Assembly: GCF_002849715.1 (NCBI RefSeq)
Contig: NZ_CP018863.1
Location: 2,790,001 to 2,854,000, forward strand
Length of the DNA stretch: 64,000 nucleotides
Direction of reading: 5' to 3'
Source: Arthrobacter crystallopoietes
Lineage (GTDB): Bacteria > Actinomycetota > Actinomycetes > Actinomycetales > Micrococcaceae
Position 1 is the stretch's first letter. The number at the start of each line of letters is the position of its first letter. The position numbers and the translations under genes are program-made. Of this stretch, positions 43,500-52,149 are shown one piece after another. Under the pieces are notes generated by a model, which ran no database searches, was not told the origin of the DNA, and saw only the letters and a program-made list of their open reading frames with translations.

Positions 43500-43898
43500 A
43501 TGATGCCTGATTCTTCCCCAACTTCCACCAACTCCGCCTCGGCCGGCGCTGCTCCAGCGGCGGAACCTGCCAAGCGGACCAATGTCATCGTCTCGATCGC
43601 GGACAAGGTCACGTCCTTCGGCGTGCGCCGGGCGTACGGCGATTCGGTCCAGGTGGGGTCCGAGCAGGTGGTTCCGGTGGCGCTGGTCCAGTTCGGCTTC
43701 GGCGGCGGCGAATCGGAGACCGGCGAAGGCGGCGGTGGCGGCGGCGGAATGGTGCTGCCGGTCGGCGTGCTGGCGCCGGACAGCCAAGGCAAAGCCTCGT
43801 TCCGGCCCAACCCGCTGGCACTGCTGGTTTGCACTGTCCCGGTGGTTTGGGCAGCTGGCCATGCGATGGCGCGGGTGGTCAAGGCCTTCCGCCGGTAA
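43500..43898 (+). CDS. GerW/YtfJ-family protein
   Basis: This 132-residue protein (MMPDSS start at 43500, a second ATG at 43503) has a Spore_YtfJ/GerW-type core: SIADKVTSFGVRRAYGDSVQVG, VVPVALVQFGFGGG and a poly-Gly loop (GEGGGGGGG) then MVLPVGVLAP. A single hydrophobic helix ends it. In non-sporulating actinobacteria the role is unknown. It is separated from the Stealth gene by a strong bidirectional hairpin. Confidence 0.7.
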   Translation: MMPDSSPTSTNSASAGAAPAAEPAKRTNVIVSIADKVTSFGVRRAYGDSVQVGSEQVVPVALVQFGFGGGESETGEGGGGGGGMVLPVGVLAPDSQGKASFRPNPLALLVCTVPVVWAAGHAMARVVKAFRR

Positions 43899-43901
43899 CC
43901 A

Positions 43902-43931
43902 ACGACGGCGGGCGGGTACCCGCCGTCGTTA
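43902..43931. terminator. Strong bidirectional terminator
   Basis: AACGACGGCGGG (43902-43913) and CCCGCCGTCGTT (43920-43931) form a perfect 12-bp stem with a 6-base loop, followed by TATTTTCC. It separates convergent gerW-like and Stealth genes. Confidence 0.85.
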
Positions 43932-43936
43932 TTTTC

Positions 43937-45547
43937 CTACTTTTCCCAGGGCGCCGGGATGGGGAAGTACTTTTCGAGGAAGTCCGTCACGACTTCCTGC
44001 CGCTCCAGGGCGGGAACTTCCGGGAAGCTGCCGTCATTGAGGCAGAAGAAGTCATGGTTGCGCTTCTTCAGCAGCTTAGCCAGCGATTTCAGCCCCGAGT
44101 ACATGGTGGTGTCGATGTACTTGACCTTGGCCTCGGTCTGCGTGACGGCGCGCCCGGTCAGCAGCGCGTAGTAGTGGTACAGCGAGTTGGTGACCGAGAT
44201 GTTGTCCTTGGCGCGGAAACGGCTCGCCGCGGTGGCCTGGAACTCGGCCGCGAACTCCTTCTCCATTTCCAGCAGCACGCTCTTGCGCAGGGGCGCGGCG
44301 CAGTGCTCCAGGTGCCGGGTGGTGATGCGGCCGAAGCGCTCGTAGAGCAGCTTGCGGTTCACGCGGGCGGCGTTCTCGAAGCCTGAGCGGTCCAGATGGT
44401 TGTCGCCCAGCCCGATCCGGGTGGAGGCCTCGATGAACTTCGTGATGCCGCCGGGGGAGAAGAACACATGCGGACCCACTGCGCGGCCGAAGAACATGTC
44501 GTCGTTGGAGTACAGGAAGTGCTCGCTCAGGCCATCGATGTGCTGCAGCTGCGCCTCCACCGCCTGCGAGTTGTGCGTAGGCAGCACCGAGGGGTCCTTG
44601 AAGTGCTCCTCGCTGCGCACGATGTTGATGGCCGGATGCTCGGCGTTGAGCCACTCCGGCACTGGGGAGTCGGTGGCGATGTAGATGTTGCGGATCCACG
44701 GGGCGAACATGTACACGGAGCGCAGCGCGTACTTGAGTTCGTTGATCTGGCGGAAGCGGGCATCGGCATCGTCGCCCTCGCCGAGGATGACCCCTTCCAT
44801 CCGCTTGCGGCGGGCGGCCTGGTAGGCCGGATCGTTCCCGTCCACCCAGGAGAAGACGATATCGATCTCGAAGTCGATGTCCGTGGCGTGGTCCGCGAAC
44901 ATGTTCTCGATGGTGGGCCAGTCCAGTCCATACCGCCGCACGGTGCCGCGGACGGCTTCGGCGGCAGGGAGGGAACGCCGGGTCAGCGAGTTTTCAATCG
45001 GCAGGATCAGCTTCTCGTCCTGCCACATCCACAGTTCCACCTGCACGCCGGCCGACTGGCCGTAGACCAGCCCGCCGTTCGGCTCGATGCGGGGACGGTA
45101 GAGCCGGAAGATGCGGGCCTGGTTGCCCTCGGCGAGCCGGCCGTCGCCGACCAGCAGCGCGCGCTTTTTCTTGGCGTCCACGGTCATGGAGTAGAACGGT
45201 TCGTCGCGGCAGGCCTCGGCCAGCGCGTCCTGAAGTTCCTTGCGGTCATCCCAGTTGATGGCAATCACCGGGCGCGCGTCATTGCCGCGGACCAGCAGGT
45301 ACCCGATGCCTGCATCGTCGAGCACGCCGCGGATGAACAGCAGGTCCTCCACCATCGCCTCATGCTGCGTGCGGTCCCTGTTAATGAGGGCGTAGCGCTG
45401 CTTGACCTTGACGACATCCTCGCGGTCGCTCAAGCGTGCGACGGCGGCAGGAGAGGTCACCTCAACGACGTCGCGCTGGCTTTCCTCCGGTTCGGGGGCA
45501 CCAAAGTAGGCATCCGAAATGTCACTGGGGGCAAGCGATTCGGTAAT
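43937..45547 (-). CDS. Stealth-family sugar-phosphate transferase (capsule/cell-surface type)
   Basis: This protein of about 536 residues belongs to the Stealth family of hexose-1-phosphate transferases that extend surface polysaccharides. Conserved regions are in order: CR1 EIDIVFSWVDGNDPAYQ, CR2 FRQINELKYALRSVYMFAPW with NIYIATDSPVPEWL, CR3 around RHLEHCAAPLRKSVL, and CR4 near the C-terminus with KRNHDFFCLND. No signal peptide is seen. The start is unusual: GAAGGAG lies 6 nt before an in-frame ATT at 45545-45547, while the nearest upstream TTG (45560-45562) lacks a ribosome site and further extension runs into the upstream gene. A leader frame overlaps the start (see 45522-45590). Confidence 0.85.
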   Translation of the reverse strand: MTESLAPSDISDAYFGAPEPEESQRDVVEVTSPAAVARLSDREDVVKVKQRYALINRDRTQHEAMVEDLLFIRGVLDDAGIGYLLVRGNDARPVIAINWDDRKELQDALAEACRDEPFYSMTVDAKKKRALLVGDGRLAEGNQARIFRLYRPRIEPNGGLVYGQSAGVQVELWMWQDEKLILPIENSLTRRSLPAAEAVRGTVRRYGLDWPTIENMFADHATDIDFEIDIVFSWVDGNDPAYQAARRKRMEGVILGEGDDADARFRQINELKYALRSVYMFAPWIRNIYIATDSPVPEWLNAEHPAINIVRSEEHFKDPSVLPTHNSQAVEAQLQHIDGLSEHFLYSNDDMFFGRAVGPHVFFSPGGITKFIEASTRIGLGDNHLDRSGFENAARVNRKLLYERFGRITTRHLEHCAAPLRKSVLLEMEKEFAAEFQATAASRFRAKDNISVTNSLYHYYALLTGRAVTQTEAKVKYIDTTMYSGLKSLAKLLKKRNHDFFCLNDGSFPEVPALERQEVVTDFLEKYFPIPAPWEK

Positions 45548-45590
45548 GGAAGTCTCCTTCAAGTTTTTGGACGTGTCGTATCTCCTCCAT
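45522..45590 (-). CDS. Short leader reading frame overlapping the Stealth start
   Basis: ATG 45588-45590 opens 22 codons (starting [12 protein letters not shown]) ending at TGA 45522-45524, in a different frame from the Stealth gene and overlapping its first codons by 26 bp. It has its own ribosome site, GAAAGCAGG, 6 nt upstream. It may couple or attenuate translation of the ATT-started gene. It could instead be a chance frame, or reflect a frameshift relative to the true start. Confidence 0.35.
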   Translation of the reverse strand: MEEIRHVQKLEGDFHYRIACPQ

Positions 45591-45629
45591 GGTAAGCCTG
45601 CTTTCCCGCGCGGGGAGGCGGCTGTGGAT

Positions 45630-47366
45630 TCAGCGTGCCTCGAGGGCCGGGGAGGACGCGAGGAGCTGCCGTGTGTAGGGATGCTGCGGCGCGGCGAAGA
45701 GCTGCTCGGCCGGGCCTTGTTCGACGATCCGCCCGCGACGCAGGACGGCAACGCGGTCGCTCATGTGCCGCACCACGCCCAGGTCGTGCGAGATGAACAG
45801 GTAGCTCAGCCCCAGTTCGTGCTGCAGGTCATCGAGCAGGTCCAGGATCTGGGCCTGGATCGAGACGTCCAGTGCCGAGGCGGGTTCGTCGCAGATCAGG
45901 ATCCGGGGCCGCGGCGCCAGGGCGCGGGCGATGGCGACGCGCTGGCGCTGTCCGCCCGAAAGCGTGCGCGGGCCGCGGCGGGCGAAGTCGGCGGGCAGCC
46001 CGACCATTTCCAACAGATCCTCGACCTGCTCGTCGGCGCTCCGGGGATTCAGCGTCCGTCCGCCGGTGGCCGCATCCGCCAGGGTCTGGCCGACGGTCAG
46101 CCGCGGGTCGAACGAGCTGAGCGGATCCTGGTACACGGTGCCGATCAACGGCCGCCTGCCGCGGCGCTCCTTCTCGGGAAGAGCGCTCCAGGGCTCGCCG
46201 AACAGCCGGACCTCGCCGGCGTCGGGTGCGGTGAGCCCGAGCGCGATGCGGGCGATGGTGGTTTTGCCGGAGCCGGATTCGCCCACCAGCCCGAGCGTTT
46301 CCCCGGCGGCCAGTTCGAAGGAAACATTATCGACGGCGGTGAAGCTGGTCTTGTCCGGGTTGCGGAACCGCTTGGCCAGATCGGTGGCCTGCAGGACGGG
46401 TGCGCCGGCGTCGGGCTGAGCGAGATCGCGGTCCGCAGCTGTCGGTTTCGGTGCCTTCGGGCTGGACGAGATCGACAGGCCCGACGGACCGGCCACAGTC
46501 GAAGTGTCGGCCACAGTCGAAGTGTCGGCCACAGCCGACGGGCCGGCCACAATCGACGGTCCGGACAAGCGGGCGCCGCGGGCATGGCCGGAGGGCACCG
46601 CGCGCAGCAGCTTCTTGGTGTAGTCGTGCTGCGGCGAACCCAGGACCTGCGCCACGGGGCCCTGTTCCACGATCCTGCCCTCGGTCATCACCGCCACGTG
46701 GTCCGCCACGGAGCCGACCACCGCCAGATCGTGGCTGATCAGCAGCATCGCCGTTCCCCGCTCCCGCAGCGAGGCCAGCAGGTCCAGAATCTGCGCCTGC
46801 ACCGTGGCATCGAGCGCCGTGGTGGGCTCGTCGGCGATGAGCAGCGCCGGATCCAGGGCAATGGCGGAAGCGATCAGGGCCCGCTGGCGCAGCCCGCCGG
46901 AGAGTTCGCCGGAGCGCTGGCCTGCCCGCAGCTGCGGGTCGTCCATGCCCACATCGGCCAGCAGCTTCAGCACCCGCCGGCTGCGTTCGGCCCGGGTCAG
47001 GCGGGTGCGCAGCCGGAGCGAATCCTCGATCTCGCGCCCGACGGTCCGCAGCGGATCCAGCGAGACCAGTGCATCCTGCAGCACAAAGCCCACCTTGCCG
47101 CCGCGCAGCTCCCGCCAGCCGCGCCGGCCCAGCCCGGTCAGGGACTCGCCGCCTAGTTCCATCCGCTCCGCCGAAACCTCTGCAGTCTCCCCGGCGAGGC
47201 CGATCAAGGAGCGAGCGGTCACCGACTTGCCGGAACCGGATTCGCCCACCAGCGCCAGGCACTGCCCACGGTCGATGGACAGGGACACCCCGCGCACTGC
47301 CGGGACGGCACCAAAGCCGACGTTCAGGTTCTCAACCCGCAGCACGGCGTCGTTCTTGGAATTCAC
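45630..47366 (-). CDS. Peptide-type ABC transporter, fused double ATPase
   Basis: This 578-residue protein joins two ABC ATPases, as DppD and DppF would be separately. Domain 1 (about 8-245): Walker [15 protein letters not shown], signature [13 protein letters not shown], Walker [13 protein letters not shown]. Domain 2 (about 310-560): [39 protein letters not shown]. Each ends with a switch His in ISHDL. The linker carries a VADTST repeat encoded by an 18-bp tandem repeat. GTG 47364-47366 overlaps the upstream permease stop by 4 bp. It powers import through the two permeases. Confidence 0.9.
   Translation of the reverse strand: MNSKNDAVLRVENLNVGFGAVPAVRGVSLSIDRGQCLALVGESGSGKSVTARSLIGLAGETAEVSAERMELGGESLTGLGRRGWRELRGGKVGFVLQDALVSLDPLRTVGREIEDSLRLRTRLTRAERSRRVLKLLADVGMDDPQLRAGQRSGELSGGLRQRALIASAIALDPALLIADEPTTALDATVQAQILDLLASLRERGTAMLLISHDLAVVGSVADHVAVMTEGRIVEQGPVAQVLGSPQHDYTKKLLRAVPSGHARGARLSGPSIVAGPSAVADTSTVADTSTVAGPSGLSISSSPKAPKPTAADRDLAQPDAGAPVLQATDLAKRFRNPDKTSFTAVDNVSFELAAGETLGLVGESGSGKTTIARIALGLTAPDAGEVRLFGEPWSALPEKERRGRRPLIGTVYQDPLSSFDPRLTVGQTLADAATGGRTLNPRSADEQVEDLLEMVGLPADFARRGPRTLSGGQRQRVAIARALAPRPRILICDEPASALDVSIQAQILDLLDDLQHELGLSYLFISHDLGVVRHMSDRVAVLRRGRIVEQGPAEQLFAAPQHPYTRQLLASSPALEAR
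46491..46562. repeat. Four 18-bp tandem units in the ATPase linker
   Basis: Two identical units (GGCCACAGTCGAAGTGTC at 46491-46508 and 46509-46526) are followed by two diverged copies (46527-46544, 46545-46562). They encode an Ala-Asp-Thr/Ser-rich hinge between the two ATPase domains. Confidence 0.8.
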
Positions 47367-48310
47367 CGGCCGGCCACCCTTCGCTGCAGGGCGCGCCCCA
47401 GCACGGTCGAGGATGCCGCCGTCAGCACAATCGCGACGCCGGGGAAGAACGTCATCCACCACGCCGTGCCCAGGTACGTCCGTCCGGCCGCCAGCATCGC
47501 GCCCCACTCGGCGGCCGGCGGCGGTGCCCCGAGGCCGAGGAAGCTCAGCGAGGACGCCCACACCACAGCCTGCCCCAGCCCGAGGGTGCCGAGCACAAAC
47601 ACGGGGGAGAGGGCGTTGGGCAGGATATGGCGGAAGAGCACCTGCGCCGGCCGGCGGCCCAGTACGACGGCGGCCGCGACCATCGCGGACGACCTCACCT
47701 TGCTGATTTGGCCGCGGATGATGCGCGCGTAGCCCGGCGCCGTGGAGAGCCCGACGGCGACCACCGACGTGGTGATGCCCGGGCCGGCCAGCGCGATGAA
47801 CACCAGCGCCAGCAGCAGGCCCGGCAGCGCGAACAGCACTTCGAGGATCCGGCCCACGCCGAAGTCGAGCCAGCGGCCGCCGAGCCCGGCCAGCGTGCCG
47901 AGCACCAGCGCCAGTCCGAGGCCGATGGCGGTGGCGGCGGCGCCGATCAGCAGGGAGGGGCGGGCGCCGTGGATCACCCGGGAGTAGATGTCGCGGCCGG
48001 ACTCGTCGGTGCCGAACCAGTGCTTCGCGGACGGGCCCTGGAAGGAGTCGGCCGGGTTGATGGCCAGCGGGTCGAACGGGGCCAGCAGCGTGGGGAAGCA
48101 GGCGGCCAGCACCAGGAACAGCGCGACGGCGGCGGCGCCGAGTTCGACGGCGCGCAAACCGGACACCCTGGGCAGGCCGCGCGTGGCGCCGAGGGTTCCC
48201 GGGGCGCCCGGCGTGCCGGGAGTCTCTGTGACGTCAGGGGTTCCGGCCGCACCCGGGGTGCCGGCGAGGACCGGGTCCTGATGGTTGCGCTTGCTCGAGA
48301 AGATGCTCAC
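47363..48310 (-). CDS. Peptide-type ABC transporter permease (DppC-like)
   Basis: This 315-residue permease has a collagen-like Gly-Thr-Pro-Ala tail of about 35 residues at the N-terminus, then one helix and an extracytoplasmic loop [20 protein letters not shown], the DppC/OppC signature. Five more helices follow and the EAA loop region [22 protein letters not shown] 48308-48310 overlaps the preceding permease stop (GTGA). The tail is longer than usual and likely flexible. Confidence 0.9.
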   Translation of the reverse strand: MSIFSSKRNHQDPVLAGTPGAAGTPDVTETPGTPGAPGTLGATRGLPRVSGLRAVELGAAAVALFLVLAACFPTLLAPFDPLAINPADSFQGPSAKHWFGTDESGRDIYSRVIHGARPSLLIGAAATAIGLGLALVLGTLAGLGGRWLDFGVGRILEVLFALPGLLLALVFIALAGPGITTSVVAVGLSTAPGYARIIRGQISKVRSSAMVAAAVVLGRRPAQVLFRHILPNALSPVFVLGTLGLGQAVVWASSLSFLGLGAPPPAAEWGAMLAAGRTYLGTAWWMTFFPGVAIVLTAASSTVLGRALQRRVAGR

Positions 48311-49293
48311 GCGGCCCGCAACCGTGGATCGGCGGCGCGTTCGGCCACGTCGCTGGCGGCCATGACCACCACGTAGGCCAGCGCCGAGACCAGGGCGACG
48401 CCGGTAACCAGCGGGATGTCGCGCAGCGTTACCGCGTTGAGCAGGGTCCGGCCCAGCCCCGGCCGGGCAAAGATGGACTCCACGACGACGGCGCCGCTGA
48501 GCAGGCTGCCGAAGGCCCAGCCGGACAGCGCGATGCCGGGCAGCGCGGCATGGCGCAGGGCGTGGCGGAACAACACGCCGGTTTCGCCTTCCCCGCGGGC
48601 CCGGGCGGACAGGGCGAAGGGCGAGGTCATGGCGTTGAGCATCGATTCGCGCATCACCTGGCCCAGGAACCCGGCCAGCGGCAGCGCCAGCGCCAGCACG
48701 GGCAGCACCAGCCCGTCGGCGGAGTTGGTGCTGACCGGCGGCAGCCAGCCGAGCGTGTTGCTGAACAGCAGGATCAGGATGCTGGCCAGCCAGAAGTGCG
48801 GCACCGCCGCAGCGGCAATTTCCAGCCCCGAAGCAACGACGGCGGCCGCCTTGCCGTTCAGCGTGGACCAGCCGGCCAGCCCGAGGGCCAGCAGCCAGGC
48901 GACCAGCAGGGCCAGGGCGGACAGCAGAAGGGTGCCGGGCAACTGGTTGCCGAGCAGTTCGGCCACCGGCATCCGCAGCGAGTAGGAGTCACCCAGATCG
49001 CCCTGCAGCAGGCGTCCCAGCTGGGTGAAGTACTGGACCAGCAGCGGCTGGTCCAGCCCGTAGTCCCGCCGGACCTGCTCCAGCGCCTCGGGCGACGCCT
49101 GCGATCCCGGCCCGCCCAGAATGGCTTCGGCCGGGTCGCCGGGGATCAGCCGGATCCCGAAAAAGATCAGTGTGGCCACGGCCCAGAGCACGAACACCGC
49201 GCCCATAACCTTGGCCAGCAGCCAGCGGACGGTTGTTGGAAGGCGGACGCCGTCAGCCAGCGTCCGCGCCGGCCCCCGGTCGCCGTCACTCAC
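48307..49293 (-). CDS. Peptide-type ABC transporter permease (DppB-like)
   Basis: This 328-residue permease has six helices. FFGIRLIPGDPAEAILGG and DYGLDQPLLVQYFTQLGRLLQGDLG are the DppB/OppB signatures after helix 1; GVLFRHALRHAALPGIALSG is the EAA loop. GTG 49291-49293 has GAGGG 6 nt upstream. An ATG at 49363-49365 would give a 352-residue protein that overlaps the binding-protein gene and is possible. Confidence 0.88.
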   Translation of the reverse strand: MSDGDRGPARTLADGVRLPTTVRWLLAKVMGAVFVLWAVATLIFFGIRLIPGDPAEAILGGPGSQASPEALEQVRRDYGLDQPLLVQYFTQLGRLLQGDLGDSYSLRMPVAELLGNQLPGTLLLSALALLVAWLLALGLAGWSTLNGKAAAVVASGLEIAAAAVPHFWLASILILLFSNTLGWLPPVSTNSADGLVLPVLALALPLAGFLGQVMRESMLNAMTSPFALSARARGEGETGVLFRHALRHAALPGIALSGWAFGSLLSGAVVVESIFARPGLGRTLLNAVTLRDIPLVTGVALVSALAYVVVMAASDVAERAADPRLRAA

Positions 49294-49345
49294 CGCCGGC
49301 CCTCGCACGCCATTACGCGCAGTCGGCCGGCCGGGAGCCGGTTGC

Positions 49346-51007
49346 TCAGGAGTTGAGCCAGGCATCGTAGAACGTCGGCGTGGACACGGTGGGCAGCGCC
49401 CGCAGCCCGGAGACTTCCGAACGGTACAGGAAATGGTTCTGCTGGTCGTACAGCGGCAGGATGTAGTAGCCCTCCAGCACAATCTTCTGCGCCTCTTCGT
49501 ACAGCGCCGCACGCTCGGCCGGGTCGGAGGTCTCACTGCCCTTGGTCAGGAGCTCGTCCAGCTCGTCGAGCTTCACCTGGGACAGGTTGGCGAAATAGCC
49601 GCTGGGTGCCGGGACGGTGCTGTCCGAGTGGAACAGGATCCGCAGCACGTCCGGGCCCACCTTCGTGTACGGGGCGCTGACCAGGTTGTAGTCGTTCTCG
49701 GCCAATGCGCCGTACCAGCTGGACAGATCCAGCAGGTTCAGCTTGATCTCGAAACCGGCTTCCTTGGCCGTGGCCTGCAGTTGCTCGAACAGGGACTGCT
49801 CGGCCGGAATGGACTGGTTGGTGCTGACCGGGAACTCCAGGCTCAGCCGCTCGCCGTCCTTCACCCGGTAGCCCTCGGTGTCCCGCTCGGTCCAGCCGGC
49901 CTCGTCGAGCAGCCGGTTGGCTTCGGCCGGGTCGTAGCCGAACAGGGACTCGTCCGAGTAGCCCAGCGGCTCGACGCTGGAGAGCGGCGAGTACGAGCGT
50001 TCGGCGGTCCCGAAGAACAAGGAGGAAACGCCGTCGTTCACGTTCACGGCCCGCACGAATGCCTCGCGCACCAACGGATCGTTGAAGGGTGCCTTGCTGG
50101 TGTTCAGCTCCAGCCGGTTGGAGGCGCCGGGCCGGGGCGCGTCCAGGTGCTTGATGACGTCGTTGTTCTCGGCGGCGGCGATGCTGTCCGGCTGCGCGTT
50201 GTCGATCACGTGCACCTCGCCGGCCTGCAGCGCGGCATAGCGGGTGGCGGATTCCGGAATGAACTTCCAGGTGATGGACTCCAAGTACGCCGGGCCCTCA
50301 TGGGCGGCATCGGCCGGCGGGGAGTTGTAGTTCTCGTTGCGGACCATGGTGATCGAGTCCTGCTTGACCCATTTCTCCACAATGAACGGACCGGTGCCGA
50401 CCGGTGCGGCGCAGTTCTCTTCCTGGCTGCGCTCCAGCGCCGTGGGGGACTGGATGGCGACCCACGGCATGCTGAAGGATTCCAGCAGCGCGCTGTCCGC
50501 AGCCTTGAGGTTCAGCTTGAGGGTGAGCTCGTCGATGACCTCGACGCTCTCGATCTTCTGCAGCGCCAGGTAGCCGGTGGAGGAAGCGGTTTCCGGGTCC
50601 TGGACGTGCTCGATGTTGGCCTTCACCGCCTCGGCGTTGAGCGGCGTGCCGTCGGTGAACTGTACGCCCTCGCGCAGCGTGAAGGTCCAGCTCAGGCCGT
50701 CTTCGCTCTCCTGCCACTCGCTGGCAAGCCACGGGATGATTTCGCCGTCGTCGTTCTTGGAAACCAGCGGTTCCAGGTACTGGCTCGCCGCCAGCGCCTG
50801 CGGGTAATTGCCGCCCACATGCGGGTCCAGGCAGGTCGGTTCGGCGTCGCCCGTGGCGTAAACCAGGTTCCCGCCGCTGACCGGCTCGCCCGCGTTCTCT
50901 TCGGAACCGGTGCCGCCGGCGCTGCAACCGGCCAAAAGTACGACGGCGGCCGCGGCGCCTGCCGCTGCAACGGCAGCACGGCGCGGGGTGCGGAAGGCAA
51001 ACGACAT
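49346..51007 (-). CDS. Peptide-type ABC transporter substrate-binding lipoprotein
   Basis: This 553-residue family-5 solute-binding protein starts at ATG 51005-51007 with GAGGAAG upstream. Its signal peptide ends in a lipobox LLAGC near residue 28. The mature part has DPHVGGNYPQALAASQYLEPLV, WTFTLREGVQFTDGTPLNAE and AFVRAVNVNDG, usual in Dpp/Opp-type proteins. It would bind peptides, nickel complexes, sugars or other ligands; an aromatic acid or its product is suggested only by the divergent hpaHI genes. Confidence 0.88.
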   Translation of the reverse strand: MSFAFRTPRRAAVAAAGAAAAVVLLAGCSAGGTGSEENAGEPVSGGNLVYATGDAEPTCLDPHVGGNYPQALAASQYLEPLVSKNDDGEIIPWLASEWQESEDGLSWTFTLREGVQFTDGTPLNAEAVKANIEHVQDPETASSTGYLALQKIESVEVIDELTLKLNLKAADSALLESFSMPWVAIQSPTALERSQEENCAAPVGTGPFIVEKWVKQDSITMVRNENYNSPPADAAHEGPAYLESITWKFIPESATRYAALQAGEVHVIDNAQPDSIAAAENNDVIKHLDAPRPGASNRLELNTSKAPFNDPLVREAFVRAVNVNDGVSSLFFGTAERSYSPLSSVEPLGYSDESLFGYDPAEANRLLDEAGWTERDTEGYRVKDGERLSLEFPVSTNQSIPAEQSLFEQLQATAKEAGFEIKLNLLDLSSWYGALAENDYNLVSAPYTKVGPDVLRILFHSDSTVPAPSGYFANLSQVKLDELDELLTKGSETSDPAERAALYEEAQKIVLEGYYILPLYDQQNHFLYRSEVSGLRALPTVSTPTFYDAWLNS

Positions 51008-51363
51008 AGGATACTTCCTCAAGTGGATCCCGCCCGGCGGTAGCCTGCTGCGGTAGAACGCGGCCGGACGGGGCGCCGGCCGCAGGTTTGTACCCATTAA
51101 GGGTAGGTCAGCAGCGCAAACCGACCCATGACGCGCCGCACACTGTGAGCAACCTCTCCGCGGGATTGCGGGCACTTGCGGCGAGCGGGTGGGCAACCGC
51201 TCCGGCTGCGCGCAGGCTGTAATGGAAGTCTCATGGCGGCGCGGGGAAACGTACTATGGTGCTGTGGCCGCCCGGCACCGACGCCGAAGGGCAGGACCAC
51301 CAGACCGGACGGGGGTTCCGTCCGGCTGTCCGCAGTTGATGACCTTGGACTGGAGCCTGTCGC
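51008..51363. promoter_or_regulatory. Shared upstream region of the ABC importer and hpaHI
   Basis: This 356-bp divergent promoter region has TACCC-ATTAA-GGGTA (51091-51105) on the ABC side, a TACTAT box (51252-51257) on the hpaH side, and a perfect hairpin CCGGACGG-GGGTT-CCGTCCGG (51305-51325) in the hpaH leader that could be an operator or attenuator. No regulator gene is adjacent. Confidence 0.4.
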
Positions 51364-52149
51364 GTGCTTGATCAGACGACCATTGAGAAGATTGCCGATG
51401 AGCTGGTGGAGGCCGGGCGCACCCGTACCCCGGTGCCGCGGCTGACGGCCCGCTACCCGGAGATGACCGTGGAAGACTCCTACGCGGTGCAGAATCTCTG
51501 GCGGGAGCGCAGCGAAGCCAACGGCCGCAAGCTCGCCGGGCGCAAGATCGGTCTGACCTCCAAGGCGATGCAGGCCGCCACCGGCATTACCGAACCGGAC
51601 TACGGCATCATCTTCGACGACATGATCCTCGAAAACGGCTGCACCGTGAAGTGGGACCAGTACACCCACCCGCGCGTCGAGGTGGAGCTCGCCTTCGTGC
51701 TGAACCGCGATGTGAAGGGCCCCAACGCCTCCATCTTCGACGTCCTGAACGCCACCGAATACGTGGTTCCCGCGCTGGAGATCCTGGACTCGCGGATCGA
51801 GATGGAAGGCCGCACCATCGTGGACACCATCTCCGACAACGCCGCCATGGGCGCGATGGTAATCGGTGGCAACCCGGTCCGCCCGCAGGACGTGGACCTG
51901 CGCTGGATCGCCGCGATCCTGTACAAGAACCAGACCGTGGAGGAGACCGGCGTCGCCGCGGGCGTGCTGAACCACCCGGCCGCCGGCGTGTACTGGCTGG
52001 CCAACAAGATCGCCCCGCACGGCGACCACCTCAAGGCCGGGGAAACCATCCTCGCCGGCTCCTTCACCCGCCCGATGTGGGTCTACGAGGGCGACACCGT
52101 GCACGCCGACTACGGACAGCTGGGATCCATCACATGCCGATTCGAGTAG
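51364..52149 (+). CDS. hpaH: 2-oxo-hept-4-ene-1,7-dioate hydratase
   Basis: It adds water to 2-oxo-hept-4-ene-1,7-dioate in homoprotocatechuate degradation. The 261-residue protein aligns well from memory with E. coli HpaH: KIGLTSKAMQAATGITEPDYG, HPRVEVELAFVL (metal-binding Glu residues), VVPALEILDSRI, DTISDNAAMGAMVIGG and ETGVAAGVLNHPAAGVYWLANK. GTG 51364 is the start. It overlaps hpaI by 16 bp. Confidence 0.92.
   Translation: MLDQTTIEKIADELVEAGRTRTPVPRLTARYPEMTVEDSYAVQNLWRERSEANGRKLAGRKIGLTSKAMQAATGITEPDYGIIFDDMILENGCTVKWDQYTHPRVEVELAFVLNRDVKGPNASIFDVLNATEYVVPALEILDSRIEMEGRTIVDTISDNAAMGAMVIGGNPVRPQDVDLRWIAAILYKNQTVEETGVAAGVLNHPAAGVYWLANKIAPHGDHLKAGETILAGSFTRPMWVYEGDTVHADYGQLGSITCRFE

Noticed and set aside
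44396..45595. 399-codon forward frame
   Set aside because: It is antisense to the Stealth gene, which has all four conserved regions.
46491..46562. Possible CRISPR-like repeats
   Set aside because: Units are 18 bp, adjacent without spacers, in frame in a protein linker.
49121..51043. 640-codon forward frame
   Set aside because: It is antisense to the binding protein and part of the permease; those have clear signal peptide and family motifs.
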